64,000 bases of DNA, taken from contig NZ_JABXWB010000005.1 in the NCBI RefSeq assembly GCF_013375555.1, forward strand, positions 248,001 through 312,000, written 5' to 3'. The stretch is from Sphingobium sp. EM0848. Its GTDB lineage: Bacteria; Pseudomonadota; Alphaproteobacteria; Sphingomonadales; Sphingomonadaceae. Made by a program: the position numbers and the translations under genes. Of the stretch, positions 8,825-16,853 are shown piece by piece (the first letter of the stretch is position 1; each line of letters opens with the position of its first letter). Below the pieces are notes generated by a model. The model did no database searches. It was given only the letters and a program-made list of their open reading frames with translations, and was not told where the DNA came from.

Positions 8825-10609
8825 ATGATTCGGGAAGCCTCCGCTTCCACTGAAGAGGCTCATCTTGGCGATCACAGCGCGGATCGCCGGATGATCATGC
8901 TGGCCGCGATGGCGCTCGTCGCTGGAAGTGGTGGAGCGGCCGGGGCCTGGGTCCTGCTCAAGCTCATTGCGCTCGCCACCAACATCTTCTGGCGCGGGCG
9001 CCTGTCGGTGCAGGATGTCGACATGGCGGACTTTGCCGCTGGTTTCGCTGTTCTTGTCATCCCCCTGATCGGCAGCCTTGCCGTCGGCCTCATGGCGCGC
9101 TTTGGGTCGGAGAAGATTCGCGGCCATGGCATTCCCGAAGCGATCGAGACAATTCTGTTCGGGGAAAGCCGGCTTTCCCTGAAGGTCGCCATCCTCAAAC
9201 CGCTTTCTTCCGCCATTTCCATAGGCAGCGGGGGTCCCTTCGGCGCGGAAGGGCCAATCATCATGACGGGCGGCGCGATCGGATCGCTGTTCGCCCAATG
9301 CTTCCATCTCAGCGCGGCTGAGCGCAAGACGTTGCTGGTTGCAGGAGCAGCGGCCGGGATGGCGGCGATTTTCGGGACGCCGCTTGCAGCCATATTGCTT
9401 GCGATCGAAGTGCTGTTGTTTGAATGGAAACCGCGCAGCTTCGTGCCTGTCGTACTGGCGGTGCTGACATCCTTCGCCTGGCGGCCCTGGCTCATCGGAA
9501 GCGGCCCGATGTTCGCGGCCGATCTGCATACGCCCGGTGGCCTCCTGCCGCTCGGCTGTGCTCTCGGGCTGGGGATGCTTCTGGGCGCAGAAGCATCCCT
9601 GCTGTCGAAGGCGCTGTACCGGATCGAGGACAGCTTTCATCGCCTGCCGATCCATTGGATGTGGTGGCCCGCGCTGGGATCGGCGGTGGTGGGGCTGGGC
9701 GGCCTCATCGATCCCCATGTGCTGGGGGCGGGCTATGCCAATATTCATGCCTTGTTGGAAAACAGCCTTGAGGTTCGGGCGGTCATAACGCTTCTGCTGA
9801 TCAAGGCGCTGGTCTGGCTGATTGCGCTGGGGTCGGGAACATCGGGCGGCGTCTTGGCTCCGCTCCTGATCCTGGGCGGCGCGCTCGGTTGCCTGGTGGG
9901 CCATTATTTGCCGGGCGATGCCGGGTTCTGGGCGATGATCGGCATGGCGGGCATCATGAGCGGCGCCATGCGTGCACCGTTGACGGGGGCACTGTTCGCT
10001 GCCGAGTTGACTGGCCATTTTGAGGCCCTGCCGCTGTGCGTCGCCGGCTCTGTGAGCGCCTATGCCGTCAGCGTCCTGTTGATGCGCCGGTCGATCCTGA
10101 CCGAGAAGATCGCGCGACGCGGACGGCATATCCTGCAGGAATATAGCGTCGATGCGCTCGACCTGATGCAGGTGCGCGAATTGATGACGACGCGCCCCGA
10201 TACGCTTTCGGGCGACATGACGGTTGAAGCGGCAATCGGCTTTTTTGAGGAGCGGGCTCGGCACCGCAGCTATCCGGTCGTGGATGGGGCGGGTCGCCTG
10301 TTTGGGCTGGTATCGCGCAGCGACATATTGCGCTGGCAGGTGGAAGGCATTGCCCGGCCCGTTACCCTGGCGGAAAGTCTATCGGATGCATCGCAACCCG
10401 TCGCCTTTCCCGATAGCACGAGCGGCCTGGTCGCGGACATGATCGTCCAATCCGGCATTGGCCGCATCCCGATCGTAGAGCGAGACAGTCGAAAGGTGAT
10501 TGGCATTTTGACGCGGCAGGATCTGCTCAAGGCGCGGCACAAGCGTCGCAACAGCGAAACGGAACGGATACGGCCAATTGGAAAATCCATGGCAAACCGC
10601 CCGCTTTGA
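8825..10609 (+). CDS. ClC-family chloride channel/antiporter with C-terminal CBS pair
   Basis: Integral membrane chloride transporter, 594 residues. ClC signatures are present: GHGIPEAIE (usual GSGIP position, with His replacing the pore Ser), FGAEGPIIMTGG with the gating Glu, and GTSGGVLAPLL. The C-terminal 130 residues carry two CBS motifs (VVDGAGRLFGLVSRSDILRW and IVERDSRKVIGILTRQDLLKA) for adenine-nucleotide sensing. ATG 8825 follows AGAAGGA; an upstream in-frame ATG at 8795 has no ribosome site. Retention of the gating Glu is compatible with Cl-/H+ exchange, but channel or antiporter mode cannot be decided here. Confidence 0.95.
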   Translation: MIREASASTEEAHLGDHSADRRMIMLAAMALVAGSGGAAGAWVLLKLIALATNIFWRGRLSVQDVDMADFAAGFAVLVIPLIGSLAVGLMARFGSEKIRGHGIPEAIETILFGESRLSLKVAILKPLSSAISIGSGGPFGAEGPIIMTGGAIGSLFAQCFHLSAAERKTLLVAGAAAGMAAIFGTPLAAILLAIEVLLFEWKPRSFVPVVLAVLTSFAWRPWLIGSGPMFAADLHTPGGLLPLGCALGLGMLLGAEASLLSKALYRIEDSFHRLPIHWMWWPALGSAVVGLGGLIDPHVLGAGYANIHALLENSLEVRAVITLLLIKALVWLIALGSGTSGGVLAPLLILGGALGCLVGHYLPGDAGFWAMIGMAGIMSGAMRAPLTGALFAAELTGHFEALPLCVAGSVSAYAVSVLLMRRSILTEKIARRGRHILQEYSVDALDLMQVRELMTTRPDTLSGDMTVEAAIGFFEERARHRSYPVVDGAGRLFGLVSRSDILRWQVEGIARPVTLAESLSDASQPVAFPDSTSGLVADMIVQSGIGRIPIVERDSRKVIGILTRQDLLKARHKRRNSETERIRPIGKSMANRPL

Positions 10610-10638
10610 CATTTATATCGTAATACGATATAAATGTC
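10608..10638. promoter_or_regulatory. 31-bp perfect palindromic operator, second copy
   Basis: Perfect inverted repeat with 15-bp arms around one A. It starts at the last bases of the ClC gene and lies about 60 bp upstream of the next small gene. The inner 17 bp equal the marR-clc operator, so the MarR regulator likely binds here too. Confidence 0.7.
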
Positions 10639-10697
10639 TCGAGAAGATGCTGCCGGCGCTGGGGCGGCGGCAGCGTCTGAACAAGGAGACGCTGCCG

Positions 10698-10988
10698 ATG
10701 TTTGTCATCGCGATCATCGTCCAGTCCATCGCCCTTGTGGCCGCAAGCGCCTTGGCTGCTGGCGTGCTGTGCTGGCTCGCGTCCACCTTTGCCAGCAGGC
10801 TGCATCATCCCGCCTGGGCGGCGCTCATCGTCTTAACCCTGTTATCGATCCTGTTCCTGAGCGGCCTGACCCGCAGCGAGTTTGTCAGGCTGAGCGCACT
10901 ATGCGCCTTGTTCGGTACACTATTTCTGTGGTTCTCCAGCGGCAATCCGGAAGGATCAGCTGACAGCGCCAAGCGGAGCGGCAGATGA
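10698..10988 (+). CDS. Small hypothetical membrane protein in the MarR/ClC locus
   Basis: A 96-residue, strongly hydrophobic protein with three likely membrane segments (residues 2-30, 37-55, 63-78). AAGGAG lies nine bases before ATG 10698. Upstream is the 31-bp palindrome shared with the ClC promoter, which suggests co-regulation with chloride transport. No family recognised. Confidence 0.65.
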   Translation: MFVIAIIVQSIALVAASALAAGVLCWLASTFASRLHHPAWAALIVLTLLSILFLSGLTRSEFVRLSALCALFGTLFLWFSSGNPEGSADSAKRSGR

Positions 10989-11173
10989 TGGCTGCGCCGG
11001 GATGGAACTATCCTGCCTTGCTCGCTATCGTCGGTGCACGCCAGAAGCCTGACCGGGCGGCGTTGCGCATTCTGGTGCGACGGTTGCGACGCGAAGCATT
11101 CCCGGGCATCAGTGAACCGGCGCAGAGCCGCCAGCATGTACGGCTTGCGATCAATATCATATTGACGCCCTGA
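10985..11173 (+). CDS. Small hypothetical protein, coupled to the preceding gene
   Basis: A 62-codon frame (MMAAPGWNYPALLAIVGARQ...) whose ATG overlaps the stop of the upstream membrane-protein gene by 4 bp (ATGA). The middle is rich in Arg (RILVRRLRREAF). The overlap and the sensible amino-acid make-up favour a real coupled gene, but no family is recognised and chance cannot be excluded. Confidence 0.35.
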   Translation: MMAAPGWNYPALLAIVGARQKPDRAALRILVRRLRREAFPGISEPAQSRQHVRLAINIILTP

Positions 11174-11370
11174 CGGTCCCAACCATCTGCGGCACGGCGG
11201 CGTTCTTCAACCCGATGTGGCTGCTTTCCTAAGTCGCTTACCGCCGCGCCGTGGTTCTGGAAACGGCCAATCGGGAACCTTCGGATAGGAAAAGGGGACG
11301 GTCCGCAGCAGAGAGCAGAAAATTGGCAGCCAAACGACCACAAAGAGTCGACATCCCCAACCTCCAGCCT
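11174..11370. other. Non-coding or decayed stretch before the left inverted repeat
   Basis: Only short overlapping frames occur and none has a ribosome site or recognisable product. It may be relic sequence linked to the adjacent repeat. Confidence 0.4.
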
Positions 11371-11553
11371 GCTGATAGGCAGTGAAGCAGGCCCTTAGCC
11401 AGATACCGCACATCCCTATGAAATAGCGTCGAAAACCGAAAATTGACGGGGGGTCGCGATAGACATCTATTATGATACCATGGAAACATCGAAATCAACG
11501 TAATTCCAATTGCGTATGGATGATCCCGTAGGGATCTGCGTCGACGCCGATCG
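11371..11553 (-). repeat. Long inverted repeat, left copy (~183 bp)
   Basis: Reverse complement of the sequence at 12517-12671 continued at 14401-14430. Most positions match, including the runs CGGTTTTCGACGCTATTTCA and GTTGATTTCGATGTTTCC, with scattered substitutions. The two copies face each other around the META/DUF4377 gene. No transposase is encoded in them. Confidence 0.85.
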
Positions 11554-11683
11554 ACAGATTTCGGCTCTTTCACGGGCATTTGGTCCAGGGCCGAACGCTA
11601 ACACAGAGCAGGATAGAGGTGAACAAATAAGCGCGCGCACCGAACGCCTCTCGCCGCCATATGCAACGAGAGGTACACGCCAT

Positions 11684-12412
11684 TTACCGGTTCACGACCC
11701 GCTGCTCAATCACCTGATCCAGAGTCCAACGGATAGAGGATGCGTCCGCAGGTGGGTTGGCTAGTTTCTCCTCCACGATCCGAAGGCGGTACTCGATGCC
11801 CGGCTGCGGATCGAAATCGACGATCCCGCTATAATGAAGCTGCCAGGCGTCGGTCTCCTTCTCGCGGACCTGGAGACAGGTCATCGGAGCAACACCGGTG
11901 CATGGCTTCGTATCGGCGGAAACGTAGATGAGCTTGCGCGGCGCATCAGCGGCGGGCTTGTGCGCAGCCTGATAGGTCAGGCTCTCCCCCTTGGCAGTGC
12001 GCAACACAAGCCGGTTACCCTCGATCCTGTAGGTCCGAACAGCGGCAAGGCTCTGCGTATAGGCCCGCTCCACGGTCATCGCCGGTTCGGGACAAGCCAT
12101 CATTGTGCTGGCGAATTGCCCCTTGGCGTTGCCCAAGCGGATCGTCTTCCCCTTCACCCGATAAGCGCCGCCCGCACGGTTGCACATCGTCTCGGTGGAG
12201 AAGCTGCCCCTCTTGGCATCGAAATCGAGCCGGAGCCGCTTGCCCTGGGGCACCTGCCCTCCTGTCCATTCCACCAGATCCCAATGATTGGCGGCAAGCG
12301 CGAAAATGTTACGCGGTTGCGAGGCGGGTTTGGTCGCGGCTGTGGCAACAGCAGCCGAGCATAAGACCGCCAGCCCAATGGCCGTTCGAGCAACCCGGTA
12401 GTCAAAGATCAT
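11684..12412 (-). CDS. META and DUF4377 domain envelope protein
   Basis: A 242-residue exported protein. A Sec signal (residues 1-26, ending AVATA-ATK) is followed by a META/HslJ-like domain (NHWDLVEWTGG ... TMCNRAGGAYRVKGKTI ... MMACPEP, the Cys pair being typical) and a C-terminal DUF4377 domain (YVSADTKPCTGVAPMTCLQVRE ... IEYRLRIVEE). ATG 12412 has AGGGAG upstream; the longer frame reaching into the right inverted repeat was discarded. Family members affect envelope stress or heat/antibiotic tolerance, but the exact role is unknown. It lies alone between inverted repeats, which suggests it may be mobile cargo. Confidence 0.85.
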   Translation of the reverse strand: MIFDYRVARTAIGLAVLCSAAVATAATKPASQPRNIFALAANHWDLVEWTGGQVPQGKRLRLDFDAKRGSFSTETMCNRAGGAYRVKGKTIRLGNAKGQFASTMMACPEPAMTVERAYTQSLAAVRTYRIEGNRLVLRTAKGESLTYQAAHKPAADAPRKLIYVSADTKPCTGVAPMTCLQVREKETDAWQLHYSGIVDFDPQPGIEYRLRIVEEKLANPPADASSIRWTLDQVIEQRVVNR

Positions 12413-12516
12413 CAAAAACTCCCTATCGTTGTTGCCTGCCCCTTTGGAGAATAAGGACTGAACCGAATATGTCATTAATGTTGTACGATTGACAGGATCG
12501 CAGGAGTCGCGGGTGC

Positions 12517-12671
12517 CGATCGGCGTCGACGCAGATCCCCACGGGATCATCCATACGCAATTGAAATTACGTTGATTTCGATGTTTCCATGGGGTTATAA
12601 TAGGCACCTATCGCGACCCCAGTCAATTTTCGGTTTTCGACGCTATTTCATAGGGATGCGCGGTATCTGGC
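12517..12671 (+). repeat. Long inverted repeat, right copy, proximal part
   Basis: Counterpart of 11371-11553 in opposite orientation. It is cut by the IS66-family element at 12671/12672 and resumes at 14401 for about 30 bp. Removing the IS and one target copy restores continuous similarity to the left copy. Confidence 0.85.
12663..12671. repeat. IS66 target duplication, left copy
   Basis: GTATCTGGC directly before the left IS end; the same nine bases follow the right end at 14392-14400. In the unbroken left repeat this sequence occurs once. Confidence 0.85.
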
Positions 12672-14391
12672 GTAAGCGGGGCAAATTTCCGGGCAGGGGG
12701 ACTGGACAAGGTTGGTTTGGCGTGATTCACACTGCCGATGACTTCGGGCAACGACATTGGCGGTACAAGAGGCGAGGAGGATATTCGTCGGGTTGTTGCT
12801 GCGCTGGTTGAGCGTTGCGACCGTCTGGAAGCGACGAACCAGGATCTGCTGATCGAGAGGGCGGCTGACAAGCTGGAGATCCAGGCATTACGGGACGAGA
12901 TTGCGCGATTGAAGGGCGATCCGCCGCGTCCCCGCTTCAAGTCGAAGCCATCGGGGATGGAGAAGTCGACGTCACCGACACCGGGGAAGAAGCGGAGCAA
13001 GCGGAGGCGTGGGGCGGTGCAATCGAAGCTCACCGTCAGCCGGGATGTGACGCTGAAAGCGGCAGTTCCTGATGGCTCACGTTTCAAGGGTTACGAAGAC
13101 GTCTTGGTGCAGGATCTTCGGCTTGAAGTTGACGTCATCCGCTATCGTCGCGAGATTTGGCGGGGTCCTGATGGTAAGCGGATCGCAGCAGAGTTGCCGG
13201 CGGGCATTTTGGGAGGCTTTGGCCCCGAGCTACGGCGCTTTATCACGGCGGGTCATTTCCAAGGTCAGATCACCAGCGAACGGCTGTGCTCGATGTTGAA
13301 CGGGATGGGTTTGGCCATTTCCAAACGCCAGGTCGTACGACTGCTCAGCCGTGGGCTCGACGATCTGGTTGCCGAAGATCGGGCGATTTTAGCCACGGGG
13401 ATTTCCACGGCGCAATGGATCAATGTCGACGACACTTCCGCTCCGCATGCTCGCAAGAATGGGTATGTCACCCATCTTGGGGATCGGCGCTTCGCGGTGT
13501 TTCGCAGCAGCTTTTCCAAATCGCGGCGCAATTTTCTCAATCTTCTTCAGGCGGGCATCAGCCATTTTGTCGTCAACGACGAAGCGCTAGCCAAAATGCG
13601 CGAGATGAACCTCGCGTCCGAACCGATTGCCGTGCTGGAAGCCCACGAAGCCAAGCATTTTGAGAGCCCCGAGGCGTGGCAGGCGCATCTTTGCGCGCTG
13701 GGCTTTGACAAGTTGAGCGTCACGCCCGATCCCACCAAGGTCGCGACCGAAGGCGCGCTATGGGGCGCCCTTTGCGAACAAGGTCTGCTCGGCGACACAG
13801 CTATCGTCTCCGATGGCGCCGGTCAGTTCCGCGTCGGCAGCAACCATGCGTTGTGCTGGGTACATGCAGAAAGGCTGGTCCACAAACTCCATCCCCGCTC
13901 GAAGAAAGATCGTGAAGCGCTCGAACTCATCCGCACGTTGATCTGGTGGTTCTACGCCGATCTCAAAGCCTGGCAAAAGCATCCGGATCCCAAACGGGGC
14001 CGTGCCCTCAGGGTTCGTTTTGACCGGATCTTTGCCCGCAAAACCGGCTTTGTGATGCTCGATCGGCAATTGGCACGCCTCTACCGCCAGAAAAACGATC
14101 TCCTGCGCGTTCTGACACGTCCCGAAATCCCGTTGCATACCAACGGTTCGGAAAACGATATCCGCAGCTTTGTCACCAAGCGCAAAATTTCCGGTGGCAC
14201 CGTTAGCGAACAAGGACGGATCGCTCGCGACATCATGCTCGGCCTGATCAAAACCTGTGCCAAGCTTGGCGTCTCCTTCTACCAATTCCTCGGTGATCGC
14301 TTCGCCGTTCCCGGCGCGCCATCCGTTCCATGGCTGCCGGACCTCGTCAGCGCCGCTCCCGCCTGACCGCCCGGGAGTTTGCCCCGCTTAC
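12672..14391 (+). mobile_element. IS66-family insertion sequence (ISBst12-like, single transposase gene)
   Basis: A 1720-bp element. The ends begin GTAAGCGGGGCAAA on both sides (21-bp terminal inverted repeats with two mismatches), matching the GTAA start of IS66-family ends. It carries only the large transposase and lacks tnpA/tnpB, as in the ISBst12 subgroup. It is inserted in the right long inverted repeat and flanked by a 9-bp direct repeat. The transposase frame is intact, so the copy may be functional. Confidence 0.92.
12738..14366 (+). CDS. IS66-family transposase
   Basis: DDE transposase, 542 residues. An N-terminal coiled coil (LVERCDRLEATNQDLLIERAA, about residues 22-60) is followed by a basic linker (GKKRSKRRRG) and the catalytic core with INVDDTSAPHARKNGYVTH, IVSDGAGQFRVG and the late acidic motif NGSENDIRSFVTKRKISGG. 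It fills almost the whole element between the inverted repeats. No ribosome site is obvious before ATG 12738, as is common for transposases. Confidence 0.95.
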   Translation: MTSGNDIGGTRGEEDIRRVVAALVERCDRLEATNQDLLIERAADKLEIQALRDEIARLKGDPPRPRFKSKPSGMEKSTSPTPGKKRSKRRRGAVQSKLTVSRDVTLKAAVPDGSRFKGYEDVLVQDLRLEVDVIRYRREIWRGPDGKRIAAELPAGILGGFGPELRRFITAGHFQGQITSERLCSMLNGMGLAISKRQVVRLLSRGLDDLVAEDRAILATGISTAQWINVDDTSAPHARKNGYVTHLGDRRFAVFRSSFSKSRRNFLNLLQAGISHFVVNDEALAKMREMNLASEPIAVLEAHEAKHFESPEAWQAHLCALGFDKLSVTPDPTKVATEGALWGALCEQGLLGDTAIVSDGAGQFRVGSNHALCWVHAERLVHKLHPRSKKDREALELIRTLIWWFYADLKAWQKHPDPKRGRALRVRFDRIFARKTGFVMLDRQLARLYRQKNDLLRVLTRPEIPLHTNGSENDIRSFVTKRKISGGTVSEQGRIARDIMLGLIKTCAKLGVSFYQFLGDRFAVPGAPSVPWLPDLVSAAPA

Positions 14392-14400
14392 GTATCTGGC
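14392..14400. repeat. IS66 target duplication, right copy
   Basis: Second GTATCTGGC, directly after the right IS end and followed by the rest of the long inverted repeat. Confidence 0.85.
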
Positions 14401-14738
14401 CAAGGGCCTGCTTCGCTGCCTATCAACAGACTATGAGCGCCAAGGCATTGCAAGCTTCACCGACAACGCGAACATGAGGAAATTCTGGGTGCAGATAGAC
14501 TACGCGCTCTGAACGGATATCGATCAAAGACGAAACGCAGACGGCGGGACCGCCCATGAAAATGAAGTAGCTTCTCTTCCGCGAACATTGGATTATCGAA
14601 TAGACCTGCATCGCGGAATCCATCCACGTTTTTGTGGAAAAGATTGTAGTAAACTGGGGACAGCGGTTCATAACGATTTATCATGTACATTGACGACTGC
14701 TGTAAAGTACAGGAATTCTCACCTTCCTGGTGCGTTAT
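14401..14738. other. Distal end of the split repeat, then possible gene remnant
   Basis: The first 30 bp are the distal part of the right long inverted repeat. Beyond it, minus-strand frames at 14457-14690 (MINRYEPLSPVYYNLFHKNV ...) and 14423-14671 (... VSSLIDIRSERVVYLHPEFP) overlap in different phases, as if one short gene had suffered a frameshift and lost its 3' end next to the repeat. No family recognised. Confidence 0.25.
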
Positions 14739-15884
14739 TTACTCTCCGAACCAGCATCTGTCGATTTCACACCATTCCGTTTCATTCGCGGGTGGTGGCG
14801 AGGCGATAGCTCCGGGCGTGCGACTGAAGCGGGGGGCAGGCATGGGCTGAAGAACCCCTTCCCGATGCCCGAACATGCCCCGAGCCCTGGAATGGGCGTG
14901 CGTCGCCGCCTCGTCGGGAGAGAGGACCGGCGTGACGCAGGCATCGCGGTCCGCGAAGATGCCTTCCCACTCCGCGCGGGTTTTGCCCGCAAAAACCTCC
15001 GCGAAACGCGCCTTCATCGCGGGCCAGGCTTGCTTGTCATGCTGGCCCGGAAAAGCCGACGGATCGATCGACAGCCCCGCGATCAGTTCCGCGTAGAATT
15101 TGGGTTCGATCGACCCCACGGCCATATATTGGCCATCCGCCGTCTGATAGACGTCGTAGAAGGGTGCCCCGCTGTCGAGCAGATTGACGCCCCGATCGTC
15201 GGTCCAGCGTCCCATGGCGCGATAGCCATGGATCATCGCCGCCAGCAGCGCCGTCCCCTCGGTCATCGCGGCATCGACGATCTGCCCTTTCCCGCTTGAT
15301 CGCGCCTCCAGCACGCCGCAAACGATACCGTAGGCCATCAACATGCCGCCACCGCCCATATCGGCGACCAGATTGAGGTTGGGCGAGGGAATTTCATCTT
15401 TCCGTCCGCACAGCATCAGGCTGCCCGACATAGCGAAATAGTTGATGTCGTGCCCGGCAAGATGCGCCATCGGGCCATCCTGCCCCCAGCCCGTCATGCG
15501 CGCATAGACCAGCGCAGGATTACGCGCGAGGCAGATGTCCGGTCCCAGCCCCAGCCTTTCCATCACCCCCGGCCGGAACCCTTCCAGCAGCACATCGGCC
15601 GCATCGACCAGAGACAGCAGCTTTTCGATGCCGTCCGCTGCCTTGAGGTCGAGGCTGATGATCTCACGCCCGCGATGGAGCAGATTCTTTGCCGGATCGA
15701 TCGGCGGGATGGCGGGCGGCGCGCCGGTCCGTTCGACCCGCAACACGGTCGCCCCCATGTCCGCCAGCATCATCGCGCAAAAGGGGCCGGGACCCACGCC
15801 GCCCATTTCCAAAATCTTCACGCCGATCAGCGGACCGCTTCTTGCTTTCGTCACGTCATTCCCATCCGAAACCGCCGCGCTCAA
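14739..15884 (-). CDS. CaiB/BaiF (class III) CoA-transferase, alpha-methylacyl-CoA racemase-like
   Basis: Enzyme of the family III CoA-transferase/racemase fold, 381 residues. Signatures are GVKILEMGGVGPGPFCAMMLADMGATVLRVE, the catalytic-type segment GHDINYFAMSGSL with Asp, and LLEGFRPGVMERLGLGPD. The GxGPGPFCAMMLAD start and GHDINY segment resemble alpha-methylacyl-CoA racemase, so epimerisation of a 2-methyl branch is as likely as CoA transfer. The start is probably TTG 15884, overlapping the stop of the BKACE gene (TTGA); GTG 15854 is an alternative. It is the last gene of a minus-strand operon that begins with a TonB receptor. Confidence 0.92.
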   Translation of the reverse strand: MSAAVSDGNDVTKARSGPLIGVKILEMGGVGPGPFCAMMLADMGATVLRVERTGAPPAIPPIDPAKNLLHRGREIISLDLKAADGIEKLLSLVDAADVLLEGFRPGVMERLGLGPDICLARNPALVYARMTGWGQDGPMAHLAGHDINYFAMSGSLMLCGRKDEIPSPNLNLVADMGGGGMLMAYGIVCGVLEARSSGKGQIVDAAMTEGTALLAAMIHGYRAMGRWTDDRGVNLLDSGAPFYDVYQTADGQYMAVGSIEPKFYAELIAGLSIDPSAFPGQHDKQAWPAMKARFAEVFAGKTRAEWEGIFADRDACVTPVLSPDEAATHAHSRARGMFGHREGVLQPMPAPRFSRTPGAIASPPPANETEWCEIDRCWFGE

Positions 15885-16810
15885 ATGGCGGTGCGGTCGC
15901 CCCCCTTGAGTTTCAGAATTTCCCGCGCCTCATCGGGTGTCGCCACCGACAGGCCCATACCTTCGATGATCTCCCGCGCACGCTGCACCTGCTCGGCATT
16001 GGTTTCGGCCAGCCTACCCGGACCACCCCACAGCGAGTCCTCCAGTCCGACGCGCACATTGCCGCCCATCGACGCCGCCATGGCGACAATGCCCATCTGG
16101 CGCGCACCCGCGCCCAGGACCGACCATTCATATTGATCGCCGAACAGCCGGTCAGCGGTCCGCTTCATATGCATGACATCGTCGGGATGACTGCCGATCC
16201 CGCCCAATATGCCAAAGCAGGTTTGAACGAACAGCGGCGCCTTCACCAATCCCCGGTCCAGGAAATGCGCCAGATTATAGAGATGGCTGGTGTCGTAGCA
16301 TTCGAACTCGAACCGCGTACCCAGCGGCGTCAGCAACGCCAGCAGCCCCTCTATATCCTTGTAGGTGTTCTTGAACACCAGATCGCGCGAGGCTTCCAGC
16401 ACCTGCGGTTCCCAGTCATATTTCCAGTCCTTGTACCGGTTCAGCATCGGAAACAGACCAAAGCCCATGGTCCCCATGTTAAGCGAGGCGACCTCCGGCT
16501 GGAACCGGGTCGCCGGACGCAGCCGTTCCTCCAGGGTCATGGACGGATGGCCGCCGGTGGTCAGGTTGATCACGGCATCGCTGCGCTGCTTGATCACCTT
16601 CAGAAAGGGTTCGAACAGGTCGGGATTCTGGTCCGGCCTGCCGTCCAGGGGATTGCGCGCATGCAGATGGATGATCGCCGCCCCGGCTTCGGCCGCGCCG
16701 ATGGCGGACTCGGCGATCTCCGCGGCCGTGACAGGCAGATGCGGCGACATGCTTGGCGTATGGATCGCACCCGTCACGGCGCAGCTGATGATGACTTTAC
16801 CTCTTGCCAC
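15881..16810 (-). CDS. BKACE family protein (DUF849, beta-keto acid cleavage enzyme)
   Basis: A 309-residue TIM-barrel enzyme. The family condenses a beta-keto acid with acetyl-CoA to give acetoacetate and a new acyl-CoA. Visible signatures are ISCAVTGAIHTPSMSPHLPVT, the metal-binding HLHARNPLDGRP, a further conserved stretch VINLTTGGHPSMTLEER, and the C-terminal GNVRVGLEDSLW. Substrate specificity cannot be assigned from these motifs. It sits between the ferredoxin reductase and a CoA-transferase, which suggests cleavage of a keto-acid intermediate without prior CoA activation. Confidence 0.93.
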   Translation of the reverse strand: MARGKVIISCAVTGAIHTPSMSPHLPVTAAEIAESAIGAAEAGAAIIHLHARNPLDGRPDQNPDLFEPFLKVIKQRSDAVINLTTGGHPSMTLEERLRPATRFQPEVASLNMGTMGFGLFPMLNRYKDWKYDWEPQVLEASRDLVFKNTYKDIEGLLALLTPLGTRFEFECYDTSHLYNLAHFLDRGLVKAPLFVQTCFGILGGIGSHPDDVMHMKRTADRLFGDQYEWSVLGAGARQMGIVAMAASMGGNVRVGLEDSLWGGPGRLAETNAEQVQRAREIIEGMGLSVATPDEAREILKLKGGDRTAI

Positions 16811-16853
16811 TATTCCTATCCTCTTGAAGCCGGTGATGCGTCCTGTCGCATTG

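Noticed and set aside
8741..10264. 507-codon minus-strand ORF
   Set aside because: Antisense to the ClC gene, rich in Gln/Arg/His as expected of a mirror frame, no ribosome site.
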